This document shows positions 11,184 to 22,669 of a stretch of 64,000 nucleotides of DNA, piece by piece (the first letter of the stretch is position 1; every line of letters starts with the position of its first letter). Made by a program: the position numbers and the translations under genes. The notes below the pieces were generated by a model that did not search any database, was not told the DNA's origin, and was given only the letters and a program-made list of their open reading frames with translations. The stretch lies in NCBI GenBank assembly GCA_011009095.1, contig VTPC01090587.1, positions 398,225-462,224 on the forward strand, given 5' to 3'. The stretch is from Ignelater luminosus. Taxonomy: Eukaryota; Arthropoda; Insecta; Coleoptera; Elateridae.

Positions 11184-12455
11184 ATACAGGGTGTCCCTAA
11201 ACTGCGTTAAAAGCTTCAGGTCTTCCTTTATGAGGCCTGAACTCAAATCTGCAACCAGAATTTTCCCTAGTCACTTAATTCTCTTGTACGATGATAAAGA
11301 AGTTAACACCTTTAACATTAAATTACAAGACATCAAGCAATTAAATATAACGGAACATTTATCCATTCAATAGGTGAACTTATTAGAAGAAAAAATTACC
11401 ACTATGAATGCATTAACTATTACCATTTTCTTTGTAGAGAGGGTGTTAAAAATAAGAGATTTAGTAAAAATAGATGCGGCAACCACGCAAACACTGTTTA
11501 CTTCGATGAATCTAAACAACATCATAATTCATCTGTTACATTTTGACATTTGTGGTTAGCTGGCGTTACACATACATTTTGTAATTTGAGTTATTCTTGC
11601 ACATTTGCTGTTTGTTGTTGAGTTTTTCCTTAATTATTTTCTATTCCATTTCCGTTGTTTGTGTTATTGTTTGTTGATTTTTTGTTTTTGTTAAAATTTT
11701 TATTTCGTTCTGTTTCTGTTTACTGACTTGCAGTTTTTTTCTGGTATGTATTAATTCTAGTTTTTGTATTTCAGTTGTATAGTTTAGTTTTTCTTTAGTT
11801 TTGTCATGGAGTATGCAATCCATGAATATACCGACATGATTCTGTTTCTTGGGCAATGTAATGGAAATTACAATGAAGCTGCCAGACTTTATGTAGAACG
11901 TTTTCCAAATAGACGCCATCCAAGTCATAACGTTATTCGAAATGCACACCAAAGGCTTAGAGAATCTGGAAATATTATGCCAATTCATAATTTAAATGGA
12001 GGTAGGCCACAAGCAGTCAGAAATGCCGATTTAAAAGAAGACGTTTAAAGCATGTGCCGTTATTTAAGTTAAAATACATTTTATTGTTACAAAATGTACA
12101 GGTACCACTGATATTCAGATTTCAATTACAAATAAATAATTAATTTTTAAAAATGTAGTTTTTTTTCATAAATGTGATTTTTTACATGAGTTTACTTTAG
12201 ATTTAAATTATTTCAATAGCTAGCCTGATTTAGTTTTTTTATTGCCATCAGATGTTTGATTCATCGCTACCTTTGGCTGTAAAGGTTACACCGCTTTCAG
12301 GGACTAAGCAGCGTTGCCAAGCTTATGTTTCTTTTTTTTGGCTCATGTGAAGAAACTAACTGAGTTAGAGAGTTCACGTTTGAAGTTTTGTCATCACAAT
12401 TGATTAAGGAAGGCGGCTACTAAAGCTTTTAATGCAGTTTAGGGACACCCTGTAT
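11184..12455 (+). mobile_element. 1.27 kb inverted-repeat DNA element carrying a helix-turn-helix ORF (copy 1)
   Basis: The left end ATACAGGGTGTCCCTAAACT is matched by AGTTTAGGGACACCCTGTAT at the right end (with further pairing of GCGTTAAAAGCTT to AAGCTTTTAATGC), giving inverted repeats of about 33 bp. The only intact coding unit inside is the 80-residue HTH ORF at 11806-12048. There is no DDE catalytic region, so the element is probably non-autonomous. A second, diverged copy lies at 54379-55945, and both ends and interior are alignable. Confidence 0.75.
11806..12048 (+). CDS. DUF4817-type helix-turn-helix protein, 80 residues, transposon-borne
   Basis: The ORF begins MEYAIHEYTDMILFLGQCNG and continues with GNYNEAARLYVERFPNRRHP, then an NVIRNAHQRLRESGN helix. 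This is the DUF4817 helix-turn-helix signature as I know it from many insect proteins (Y--xE--DM---G---GN---AARLY-ERFPxRR-P-----------RLRExG). The domain is found alone or at the front of DDE-type transposase-like proteins and is presumed to bind DNA. Here it is uninterrupted but stands alone: the sequence after GGRPQAVRNADLKEDV stops and no endonuclease follows. It lies centrally in a TIR element, so it is either the remaining N-terminal domain of a deleted transposase or a free-standing DNA-binding product. Confidence 0.65.
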   Translation: MEYAIHEYTDMILFLGQCNGNYNEAARLYVERFPNRRHPSHNVIRNAHQRLRESGNIMPIHNLNGGRPQAVRNADLKEDV

Positions 12456-12825
12456 GTAACACAAAGAAGATTTATAGAAATAAAGTAAAACTAATGGTTT
12501 GATGAAGAAGATGATGATCAGTGAAGATATGTCTTGTACATTTGGAGGCCATGTGTAAAATTTGAGATTAATTTGATAAATCATTAGTATTATTATTTAT
12601 TTGCAGGTGTAATAATTATGATACAGAAGATAAACTAATACTATGCATATTAAAACATAAAAATTATTATACTTACTGTAAGTATTTTAACATTATGCTT
12701 AAAGCTTGGCAGAGATATTAAAAAAGTCTAAATTAGTTGCTCTGTTGCCAAGGCAGAGGATTGTCATAATGGGAAATTCTACCATAATTAGATCTGTGAA
12801 AATTGATAGAGAGCAATCCTAATTG
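12456..12825. other. Intergenic DNA between two mobile elements
   Basis: AT-rich. No ORF or repeat structure recognised. Confidence 0.3.
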
Positions 12826-12829
12826 ATTT

Positions 12830-13565
12830 GATAGCTCAGGACTTCTTGTAAAATAATTTAGAGATTTATAAAGAAAGAGAATATCTGCATAAAAGCACGT
12901 AGTTTGCAATCTTCTAAATTAAGCAACAATTACATACATCTGTTTGGGGTGTACTCAGTTTGCTTTATACATGGGAAAGAAATTTATTCTGGATTCACTC
13001 AATGGTTGAAACATGTACACTGGTTTGGATGACTAAACAATATGCACAGTCTAAAACTGACCTAACTAGGAGAGCATGACTATTAGTATAATCTCCACGT
13101 GTGCCCACACATAAAACCCAAGGTTTTAAGACATTTATTATTATGAAGTCGCAGCACATTCTTAACTCCAACTTATTATCTAGATAAACTTCTAACTCCT
13201 AACACAAAGGATACATTTTCTAAAGGCACATTTTGATAAAATATGGTGAGGTAATAAGCTCTGCTAAATATGATGGCTTTACATTCTTTTGTGTTAAGTC
13301 CAAGATAATTTCTGGAGCATTACTGGGCAATGCATCAAGATCAATTTTTATATTCTTACAGACCACATTTGAATCAACTATGCTAAAGAGTTTCAGATCT
13401 TCTGCTTATAACAAAACTCTAGAATACTGCATCACAGATGTGATATCATTAATAAAAATGTTAAACAAAAGTGGATCCAGGTAGCTCCCCTGTGATACAA
13501 CATTTAGAAGTAATAACAATTCTAATTTGCAGCTGGTTGACATATGTACACGTGAAAAAAAATTG
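12830..13565 (-). pseudogene. Non-LTR retrotransposon RT fragment (Jockey/CR1-like), minus strand
   Basis: On the minus strand from ~13565 the frame reads LDPLLFNIFINDITSVMQYS, then an altered (F/Y)ADD box seen as LLYAEDLKLFSIVDSN, then IKIDLDALPSNAPEI. Further on come LEVYLDNKLEL and LLVRSVLDCAYCLVIQTSVH with IQNKFLSHV. This is the classic order of RT motifs (G-LxPLLF-IFINDI; FADDLK; L--DLD-L; LGV--D-KL; LVRS-LEY). Stops and frameshifts occur throughout. Weak similarity may extend upstream on the minus strand to about 14060 (a KTGNLNY and NMRLIS block resembling the finger region). Confidence 0.6.
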
Positions 13566-14069
13566 TTGGATATTCAAAACCAAATATACTTATTATTCCC
13601 AAATTTGGAGAAATGTCTCCTTGTCCTAAAGACTTCTCTGATTTGGGGGTGGCAGCTAGAGCTGCCCTTTGGCTAAGAATGAGATTATTTTAAGAAAGGT
13701 AAAGATAAGGATCGGATATGAAATAATCAAATTTGTGGAAACTACTATTCTGGTATTCACTGAGGAAAATCGCAGAAAACCTTAAGCAGAACTGTTCGTC
13801 TGGAAATTCAAACCTTCACAACATTTATTTCATCTGAGAGTCAGAGATGATCCATTCAAAAATATTTTGGAAACCCAGTTTGTTAGGACATATCATCTTA
13901 AGAAAAACATGGTTAAGCAGCTTATTAACCTCATATTAGAGCCTCATTTAACACCACCTTTTGGAACTTCACCTCTTATACCTACCTTCCATAAAGGTTT
14001 ATATGTAGTTCAAGTTTCCTGTTTTAACAGCTTTAAATTTCTTTACAACAGGATCCTATCAATCAATTG

Positions 14070-17000
14070 TAGGACAAAATTCATGTGATTCAATCTTACA
14101 ATTAAAAAGTCTCCTATTCACTACAGTTAGTCATTTCTTGTGAAGAATCTACCATGTTGCACGATTTCATTGGAACTGATTTGCTGCTAGAAAATGTATA
14201 TACTCGAAAATACTGGTTAGAGTTTTCATTGGAATAAATTCTTATATGAATCTGTTTCCAACAATTCAAGAATTGGTCCCCTGGTGTCCCAAATACGAAC
14301 CTAGAGCCTTAAGGTTATGTTTAAAATCAACATTCAGAAAAAATAATGATGTTCTTTTGATCGATGCATAATTTTACAAAAGCTTTTGCAAGATTTCATC
14401 TAAATCGACTATATTGTTTCTGAGAAATTATTTGTAATTCACAAAAATTCTTTTCTCTGTTCATGGATCATAAATGCAGAAAATTTATAATACAACATAA
14501 AACTATGTAAGAAATGAGTTTTTCGTGCTCTATAGCAGACATAAGTTCACATATATTCTACAATAACTCTTTCTTACTGAGAAGGTTAATATGCAGATAT
14601 TTAAGATTTTCTAGTCGTTTGTATCTGATATTTCTGAATTTAAAAAAAATGAAGCCAAAAGGTACTTTCTTGTACTTTAGCTTTTTCTTAGTTTTCATCA
14701 AGGAATCACGCTGCACAGTTTTCCAACCAGACTGCTAAGAATATTCTTAACTTGACAACATGGTTAAGAACACTTTAGGCAGCCAGGGGTTAGAATCATA
14801 AACATTTCACTACATTGTTGATATGAATTCCCATAAAAAATAAACTATCTTTCCTGTATTGTATTCAAAGTATGAGGATGTGACCTGTGGTAGTGTTGGA
14901 ATTACTTAACTGATGTGCGTTTGTCTGAAAGAGAGCATTTTCCCTTTGATTTTACTGCAATCTCTTATCAGAGTAAATAACCAATAATATTCATTGTGTT
15001 CAGGAGCAAGCAACAATTAGCAGCATTGTTGATGAAAGGTTCCCGGACAGTTGGCAGCAAACGTCGATTTCTGTAAAGCCAAAGGCAACTACCTTTTAAA
15101 AGTACTTTCTTCGATGACGACAGTACGTAATCATGATTACTAAACAGGAAACAAGCCAACAACTTTATCTTTTTCAAAGTTATTCTGAAGATAAAACTTC
15201 TACTTTTTTCTGATAAAATTTTAACACAGGGTGAAAGACTATTACCAAATGAGACGTTTGGTAGGTATATAAAAAAAGTAATTTTTCTGTCAAATTTCAA
15301 ACAAAATGAAATATTAAGATTTAACAGTTCTTGTGCAATTTGAACATGTGAATTTGTTTTGACTGCTTAGCTATTATGAAATAGTTAAATTATTGATCTT
15401 TGTTTTTAGAAATTATCTGTTAACATCATTCTTTCTCGGACTCTCATTTCTCAAGCTTACAAAATGTGATCTAATTTTATCAAGAACAAAATACAAAGCA
15501 GAGGCAATATATTTCCATCGAATTTTGTTTTTTAGATCTTTCTATTTAAACTTTTATTTTTTTAATATGCAGTTGCAGAAAAAAATTTGTACGTACATCA
15601 CGGAAGTGTCTTACTTCACAGTAAGTACCTGCTCATCCTGTAAAGTATCACTTTCCTGACTTGTTACATAAATAACTATTACTATAATATTTCCAATTTC
15701 TTGATGTTACACTTCTAAAGATTCCAATTTATCTAGGAATAAAAAGAAATTAGCAAAATTGCGTGTGAATTTGTTGTTGCAGCCATGTAATATTAAACAT
15801 AATATTTAAAAATAAAAAGTATTTTTTTAGACAATCCCTGTGAAAATTGTATCAACTGTAGCAGCCTACTCATGACAATCTATGAAAGTTGAAATTATCA
15901 ACACTGGTACGATATGGAAATATTGTTACTTTCATATTGTAACAGGAAAAATTTTTGAAGATTTCGGCATAATATTTTGGGGTCGTCAAAAAGTGTTCAT
16001 AACTTGTTCAAAAGAAAGAAACTCGCACAATATATGCTATTTTCGAACACTAGTTATGAAAACTACTATTTAATTTTGAGTCTATTTTATCAAGTAGCCA
16101 TGGATTGTTCTGCTTAACTATAATTCATTGTTTATTATAATATATTGTTTGATGGGCATATACTGGCTATTATTTTATAATACCAATAGAATTTGTAACA
16201 AGCTGGTAGACAAGTATTGCAATCGTCTGAAGGTAAAAAACAACTTTAGTGCAAGTCAAATATAATAGTTTATCCAAAACTGTTCAAGAAAAACAAACGA
16301 ATGTGTTGAATAATGGGTTCATTATAGATAACTAAATTATTAAATGTGGAAAAAAATTATTCAGAACAGTTTGCTTGTATCTATTACCGACATTAAGAAT
16401 AATGTAAAATATGACGAGAAATCTTTCAGTATGTTTTGTTTAATTAGGCAAGAAAGTAGCAATTTGCTGTCGCAGCTGAATTCATAGCCGAGGTGTAGTC
16501 AAGTATATGTTCTTAGTAACTTAAAACACTGCATGATTTCTCAGTAGATAAAAATTCTTTTATAAATATGAATTCTCAAATAATTAATCTGGAATGCATT
16601 ACTCCAAAATTTAATTACATAAATTACTTTAAAAGGTACTCCTAATCAACATGTTAAAATGTTTGACGTTCTAGAATTATTTCTTTTCTAAATTGATGAA
16701 CATTACAAGCAAACTGCATAGTAAATTGGGTTTTACCTAAAAGGTTTTCAATTAAGATATGAAACTATTCATTTAATTTTGGGCAGAGCACTTGTAACAT
16801 TAAAATCCCTGCTGGAAGTCAAAAATACTTCCAACTATGCAAAATTCTAGTGTAAAATGCAAAAGAAAGTCCATGGTCTGAAGATCTCACAGTCATACGA
16901 TCAAAGCAGTAGGTACTGCAAATCAAATGAACAGTACATGAAGAATTTATAATATTGCTTTTTAAATCCAACATGGCCGCTCAAAAATGTAGTTAATTAT

Positions 17001-17182
17001 TTATTATAAATTAAAACAACTATTAACAGTTATTTGGTAGTATATTTGTTACTATTTACAATCTAAAATAGCAAGACCACTTAAATAAAGAATGGGAGAC
17101 GTCGCTTATTAGCGAATACTGCAATTTTAACGATGGATGAATTAATTAATTCGTCTAAAATAAATTATTTAAAATCACTTTA
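14070..17182. other. Intergenic DNA downstream of the phosphate carrier gene
   Basis: Several 60-110 codon frames occur (for example minus strand 15300-14968), but none shows a recognisable domain, conserved start context or splice partner. Part of it may be older retrotransposon sequence. I see no RNA gene. Confidence 0.3.
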
Positions 17183-18838
17183 TTATTGGCCCGTTGCCTG
17201 TAACTTCTTTTTGAGTGATTCTGGCATTTCTGGTGGTGGTGGACGAGGCATACGCATTGCCACCTATAGAAACATAGAAAAAAGAAATTTCAATCAATTG
17301 CTTTTATATATTATTATATGCAGTGTTGTATTGCTAAATTATGTCTTGGACATATGGATTTTCTGAATCGCTGACAGGTGACATCAATAAATCATCTTTG
17401 TCAAAAGTTTTGAAGTTTAAGAAACAAGTAGGTTCAATATTTCATTTGAAATAAATAACAAGAACCTTCATATACATGCTAAAAAAGACATTCGAGTACT
17501 TTTTGACAAAATAATTTCCAAGATAGCAATTCTAGGTTAATTTGCATATGCAATACTATGCGTAAGCCCAAGAAATGCACCCCTGAAAGAGGTCTCACGT
17601 ATATGCCTGTATACCTGCATTATTTCCTGAATTTGTATTTACGTACATGTTTTTTAAGGTATGCAGCATATACTCGCATATACCTTGCAATACAACACTG
17701 GTTATATGTATATTATATAAAAATATACCTTGAATGCATCGTAGATGAACCACTGTGCTGCAGTGAGTGTACCAATCATAACTATCCTAGGCATCAAACC
17801 TTTCCACATTCCGGCAAATCCTAATTTTTTAGCAGCTTCCAAAGCAGTGGAACCTTTTTCTTGATTGAGTTTTGATACGACCGTATCGGCTGGATGACTT
17901 ACAATAGCACAAAATACACCAGCAATATAACCTGCTGCAAATGTAACAACCAGCTGTTCTGGTTTTGAGCATTCAGCTCTTGGTTTGGGGACTACGTATT
18001 TATATAATAACTCTACAGTTCTTTCAAAGCAGGCAAACTTCATCATAGTATAAGGAATTTGTCGCATCCATAAAGGAACCAAACTCTTGTAAAAACCGCT
18101 TGCACCCTCTTCACGCATTATTCTTGGCCAAGCCTGCCTTAAATTGTTAGCATAACCAGGTGCAGTTTGAATCTTTACTTTTGCTGCTTCCATAGGCGAC
18201 AATGCAATATCAGCAATGAATTCTGCACTTGCACTGGCAGCCAAGTATAACCATGTTCTGTATACATATGATGCTTCCTCTCCAATTATGCCTGAATAGA
18301 ACACCTACAAAAAAAAATTACAAATAACTAATAACCCAGCATTAATAGTACACAATCATTACTTTAAAAACTTCATAGAAACCAAATTTGCATAAACCTT
18401 GAGCAGAATATCCAAAGAACGTAGGGGCCCAACCTTTAGCAAGACCTCTGTAACCATCTTCTTTTAAAGTAACTTTAAATCCATTGAATACACTCTTATA
18501 TTTTTCTGGATCAACCTGAATACGACATTTTACAAGATCCAATGGTACTACCATGGTGTGCGTAATACCACATGATAACACACCTACAATCACAGAAATT
18601 GCATAAAAACAATTCTTAATTTAAGAAATTACTTACCTCCAAGACCACATAAAGCAAAATAGTGTAAGGAACCAAACTCGCAACTGTCGCCTGGTTGAAT
18701 AGCGGCTGCAGCAATGGTTCTACCAGCTACAAGTGATTTGACTAACCCAGGTTGTGGAACAGCAGCTGGGCTTTCTAATTGTTTGTTTGTGTTGTCGGAA
18801 GCCTGGCACATTGCCCTCCCAAACATCGATGCAATCAT
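17183..18838 (-). CDS. Mpcp: Mitochondrial phosphate carrier protein (SLC25A3 family), four coding exons
   Basis: Coding exons on the minus strand are 18838-18637, 18583-18363, 18304-17729 and 17263-17183, giving 359 residues with correct GT-AG sites and phases. It carries phosphate into the mitochondrial matrix across the inner membrane, supplying ATP synthase. Three mitochondrial-carrier repeats are visible, each with its signature: PLDLVKCRIQ, SPMEAAKVKIQ and HPADTVVSKLNQ. The last exon encodes the characteristic Pro-rich tail VAMRMPRPPPPEMPESLKKK. The N-terminus (MIASMFGRAMCQASDN...) is a presequence-like stretch before the first repeat. The start at 18838 is the first ATG after a probable intron acceptor (TTAACAG) in the 5' leader. 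Nothing is truncated, and length and motifs are normal for the family. Confidence 0.97.
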
Positions 18839-19419
18839 TTTGCTAGTTACGAGAATGGAGTCTGTTAATTAACACTGAATTATTAGACACATCTTGCTAA
18901 CATTTTTACATTAACATGTATTTAAGCAATTTATGCTTTAATAATGTAGATTAATTGATAAGATAGTACAACAGTCATTGATTTGCAAAATTCAAGGTTG
19001 AGAAAACTCAAAAAAGCTGGAGGTCGGTCACAAATGTCAAAAACACGTGATGAATTATGCGTATGTCGGAAGAAAATCGATTTTCCGTAGTTACATAACC
19101 AAGAAGCTTTTTTAATTGCTAATTTTTGATATAAAGAAATTATAAATGTAAATTAAATTACCTTCAAGTAATACAAATAGTTTTTACTATAAAATAAGAC
19201 TAATTAGCAATAAACGATTAAACAATGTTAGGGCATTTTCACATCACACACAAATTACATAAGTATTTTATTATGATTAACTTCGATAAATGTACGAAAA
19301 GTTAGTACTGTACAGGAATTTCGACATTTTCTTTAACAAGACAGATGTAGAAATAAATACTCGTTTGTTTTCTCTTGGAAAAACGTCAAAAATGAAAGCA
19401 AAAACTGTTTCTACTTACC

Positions 19420-19565
19420 GAGGTGAAAATGGCTACGTCTCGAAAAGGTGGAATTCGACCGCGGCTTGCGGCTTCTTCGAAATACACAGTTCGTGTCTGA
19501 GCTGCACGTGGCGTCTTCGTGACTCGTTCACCCGCCAAATTTCGAAAGCACATTTATAAATTTTA
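19420..19565 (-). promoter_or_regulatory. Probable 5' untranslated first exon and promoter region of the phosphate carrier gene
   Basis: On the minus strand a good donor (CACCTCG|GTAAGTAG) at about 19419 ends a comparatively GC-rich stretch. The acceptor TTAACAG lies just before the coding exon, at about 18868. This fits a non-coding first exon, with the promoter near 19560. The transcription start cannot be fixed by eye. Confidence 0.45.
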
Positions 19566-20882
19566 ATATAAAAATATTCTCGCCATTTGCTTAACCATTA
19601 ACAATGATCTTTTTAATGTTTGAATTATCCATGAGTTCAGTAAATATATAATAAAAATATTACTGTAGCTAAAAGAAAATAATTGCGCTAATGAAAATAT
19701 CGGAGATAACCAGTTTCTCCTAGTGTGTCGTATTAATTTATTGTTATTACCTGAAATAATCTAAAAAAGTAACAAGCGCATTGCATATAAATGTTACATA
19801 AGACAAAATCCTTCAACAAATAATTTAGCTGATTTGCATACAATTCAACTCGCAATTTACCATTAAAGTTTGTAAGCCCTAAATACAAAAATATTAACTC
19901 TTAAATATATTCACAGTTATGACGAGGTGTGACAAATTTATAGACCAGGCAGCATCATCGAACACCCAGCTATAATTTATGAAAAAATTAAAGCAAATGA
20001 AAAAAACCACTTGTCTCTCTAAACAAATCCTGGCACAATTGTAATTAATAAGAAAGTTATAAATGCATTAATCGGTCAAATTGCATGCTTATTCGAAAAA
20101 ATAATTCAGTTACCAATCTACGAGTAGTTAACTACTTGTTCTTATTCAACTATTCTTTTAACTATTTACTTGCAAAATATATTTAATGGACTTGAAATAA
20201 AATGCAAGCAAAGAAACTGCATTGTTAATTCAATAAAATATTTTGTTGGATTAACAATCCAGTTTTTATGTTATATTTATTATTTAACAAGAGTTTCTGG
20301 TAACAATAACTGACGATTTTATGAACTATGGCGTTTCGATCGCGGACTATACTCTTTCTAGAGATTTCTGTCCAGGATGTCGTAAAACTGTTGTTGTTCT
20401 TTTCTTTTGAATATAGTTACTCATAAAACCAGAAATGAATAGATAATTTGATTTTTACCCTTACAAAATACAGACATTCGTTGGACAGGCAGTTTACCTG
20501 CCTTCCCTAAATTGTATGTCAGTAATTGCATTATAGAGAGTTTTTCAAACAATTTCTTTAAGCGATATGCAGAATCAACGTATTAGCAGGATGAAACTTA
20601 TTAATAAAATCTTTTCGCTTTCAAAACACAGTGCGCAGTTATATGTCAGTAACTATTTTTTGAAAATAATAATAATTAGTACTTTTAATACGAAAATTTC
20701 TCTAATGCAGTATTATTTATTATGTTTAAGAACTAAGATATGACGCCAAATAATAAACCTGTGTCGGTAAAAAATGTTTGTTTGGGAATCACTGGCTTTT
20801 TGTAAGAGTTGGTTTACTCGTAATTACCACAGATTAAATAAAGCTCAGATATTTTACCTCAACAAATTTGTGGATTCTATTG

Positions 20883-20940
<58 letters not shown>

Positions 20941-21669
20941 GCAACTCCCAGAGCTTTCTATGTTAACATGTACTGCGCAAGCAGCACAGCGTGATATGCA
21001 CTTTTCATAAAACGCGCATAAAAGAGTAGGCACGGTAAACTCCCGGAGCTGCAAATGTAAATGTGCAGAAACAAAAAATAGTAACATTGGTGGAATAGGG
21101 AGTGAAATATCTGATCTTTATTTAATCTGTGTAATTACTCTACGCTGTTGTCCCTATTGACATTTAAGGCATAGTTTAAAGGGAGATTCCCAATTGGCAT
21201 TAATAAATACAGTAAGGCACACGTTAACATAAACACAAATAAGAACGCTATAAAAAAACTTGTTATATATAAACTTATGCTTATGTTAGTTATTATATCA
21301 GCTACCATACTATCAAAACAACTAGAAGATTTACACCGATTTATATTATTTAGGTTGGCATTTTTATTCACGTTCATGTTACCGTTCCGTTTGCGCCAAT
21401 TATGCATCTCCCTTTCATTCAAAAACGTCATCTATTGGCTTGTAATTTTCACGAATATTTAACATTAGATATGAACCTCGGTATGAACCCTGCCCAAATT
21501 CAAGTTAGTCAATATTTACAAGAATAACATGGTAGACTCAAATGTATAAGTACGTCTTGCGCGTTGAAGGGTAAAATCGTCAGTGAAAGTAACTTACTAC
21601 CACTTGTAACATAAAACAGTTTACTACAGTTCATCTTTTTTTCTGTTTTTCAGACTAGATGCTTCTAAT
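19566..21669. other. Intergenic DNA upstream of the phosphate carrier gene
   Basis: AT-rich, with a TAGTTAACTACT-type motif cluster around 20118-20165 and a long (CT)n microsatellite at 20884-20937. The two ORFs across the microsatellite are Ser/Leu and Arg/Glu repeats and are not genes. Confidence 0.4.
20884..20937. repeat. (CT)n microsatellite
   Basis: An essentially perfect run of about 26 CT units. Confidence 0.95.
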
Positions 21670-22669
21670 CATCCAGTTATGTTTGCCACCTTGATTTTTC
21701 TAGTTACAGACAATGGATAGGCTCTAAGTACGACGGTAGTTTGATAAGTGTTTAGCCTGAGCATGAAGATGGCGTCACGGATCAAAATGCTTTTATAGTT
21801 ACGATGGTCCATTTTTCAGATGGCACTGCTGAAAATGTCAGCCATTTTGGACGTGTAGTTTTCGTTTGATAGTCGTTTGTGTCAGTCAATGTCAATGATT
21901 TGTAAAAAAATGAAGCCAGTCGAATATCGTTCAGTTATAAAATTCTTGCGTTTGATTGTTTGAAGGGTCAAACTCCAACGGAAATAAAAGTCGAGTTGGA
22001 CGCTGTCTATAGGGAATCTGCTCTTTCGTTTGTCATCGTAAAGCGCGTGCGCATGGACATCTCAAAAGAGCTGTTGGATTGATTTAAGCATAATTCAATG
22101 AGCTTTTTGCGGCTAAAATTTATGAACTTGGCTTCGAGTTGGTACCCCATGCTCCATATTCTCCAGATCTGGCCCCGAGCGACTATTTTCTTTTTCCAAA
22201 CATAAAAACATGGCTTGAAGGAAAGAAATTCAGGAGCAATGATGAAGTGATAGCCATCGTGAACGCGTATTTTGCAACCTTTTAGACATCGTATTTTTTG
22301 AAGGGGATCAAAAAGTTAGAGCATCGATGGATGAAGGGTATAGACCTAAAAGGGGACTATGTAGAGAAATGTAATCGATTTTGACTTCTTTCTATGTTAA
22401 TCTAAAGACTTATCAAACCACTCTTGTAATGTCACTGTCAAGTTGACAGTGTCACAACATCACATGATGTAGCTTATTCATGTAGATTATCAAACCAAAG
22501 AGCATTTAAGAAAAACTTGCAATTTAAGAAAATTAATATAAAAAATATTTTGATACATAATATATTTTACATACATAACCTACACCATCTAATGTGATGA
22601 CAGTCACATTATTTAGAGCCTCGATTGTTTGTAACCAGAAAAGTCAGGGTAACAAGCATAACTGGATGT
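21670..22669. mobile_element. Palindromic MITE split by a nested mariner copy
   Basis: The outer ends are inverted: the left begins CATCCAGTTATGTTTGCCAC and the right, read on the other strand, begins CATCCAGTTATGCTTGTTAC. Both continue with TTTTCT(A/G)GTTACA, a GGCTCTAA segment and AATGT(C/G)ACTGTCA. The mariner at 21731-22426 interrupts it. A related sequence at 42124-42213 has the same left part without the mariner. Confidence 0.65.
21729..22428 (+). mobile_element. Internally deleted mariner element with TA target duplication
   Basis: The coordinates include the TA at each side. The inverted ends are GGTAGTTTGATAAGTGTTTAG-like on the left and, on the other strand, GTGGTTTGATAAGTCTTTAG on the right. 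The transposase N-terminus is recognisable (KPVEYRSVIKFLR, KGQTPTEIKVELDAVYRESA). The middle of the gene, with the first two catalytic acids, is missing. The C-terminus reads HAPYSPDLAPSDYFLFPNIK, then an in-frame stop, then KLEHRWMKGIDLKGDYVEK. The YSPDLAPSDY block carries the last catalytic Asp of a mariner D,D34D enzyme. It cannot encode an active enzyme. Confidence 0.85.

Noticed and set aside
14968..15300. Minus-strand ORF of 110 codons
   Set aside because: No recognisable motif, no splice partner, and composition like the surrounding non-coding DNA. It could be old repeat, but I cannot support a gene.
20883..20940. CRISPR-like or tandem array
   Set aside because: A simple dinucleotide run in an insect nuclear genome. 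No spaced repeats of the CRISPR kind occur anywhere in the window.
20774..21087. Ser-Leu repeat and Arg-Glu repeat ORFs
   Set aside because: Both are translations of the (CT)n microsatellite.
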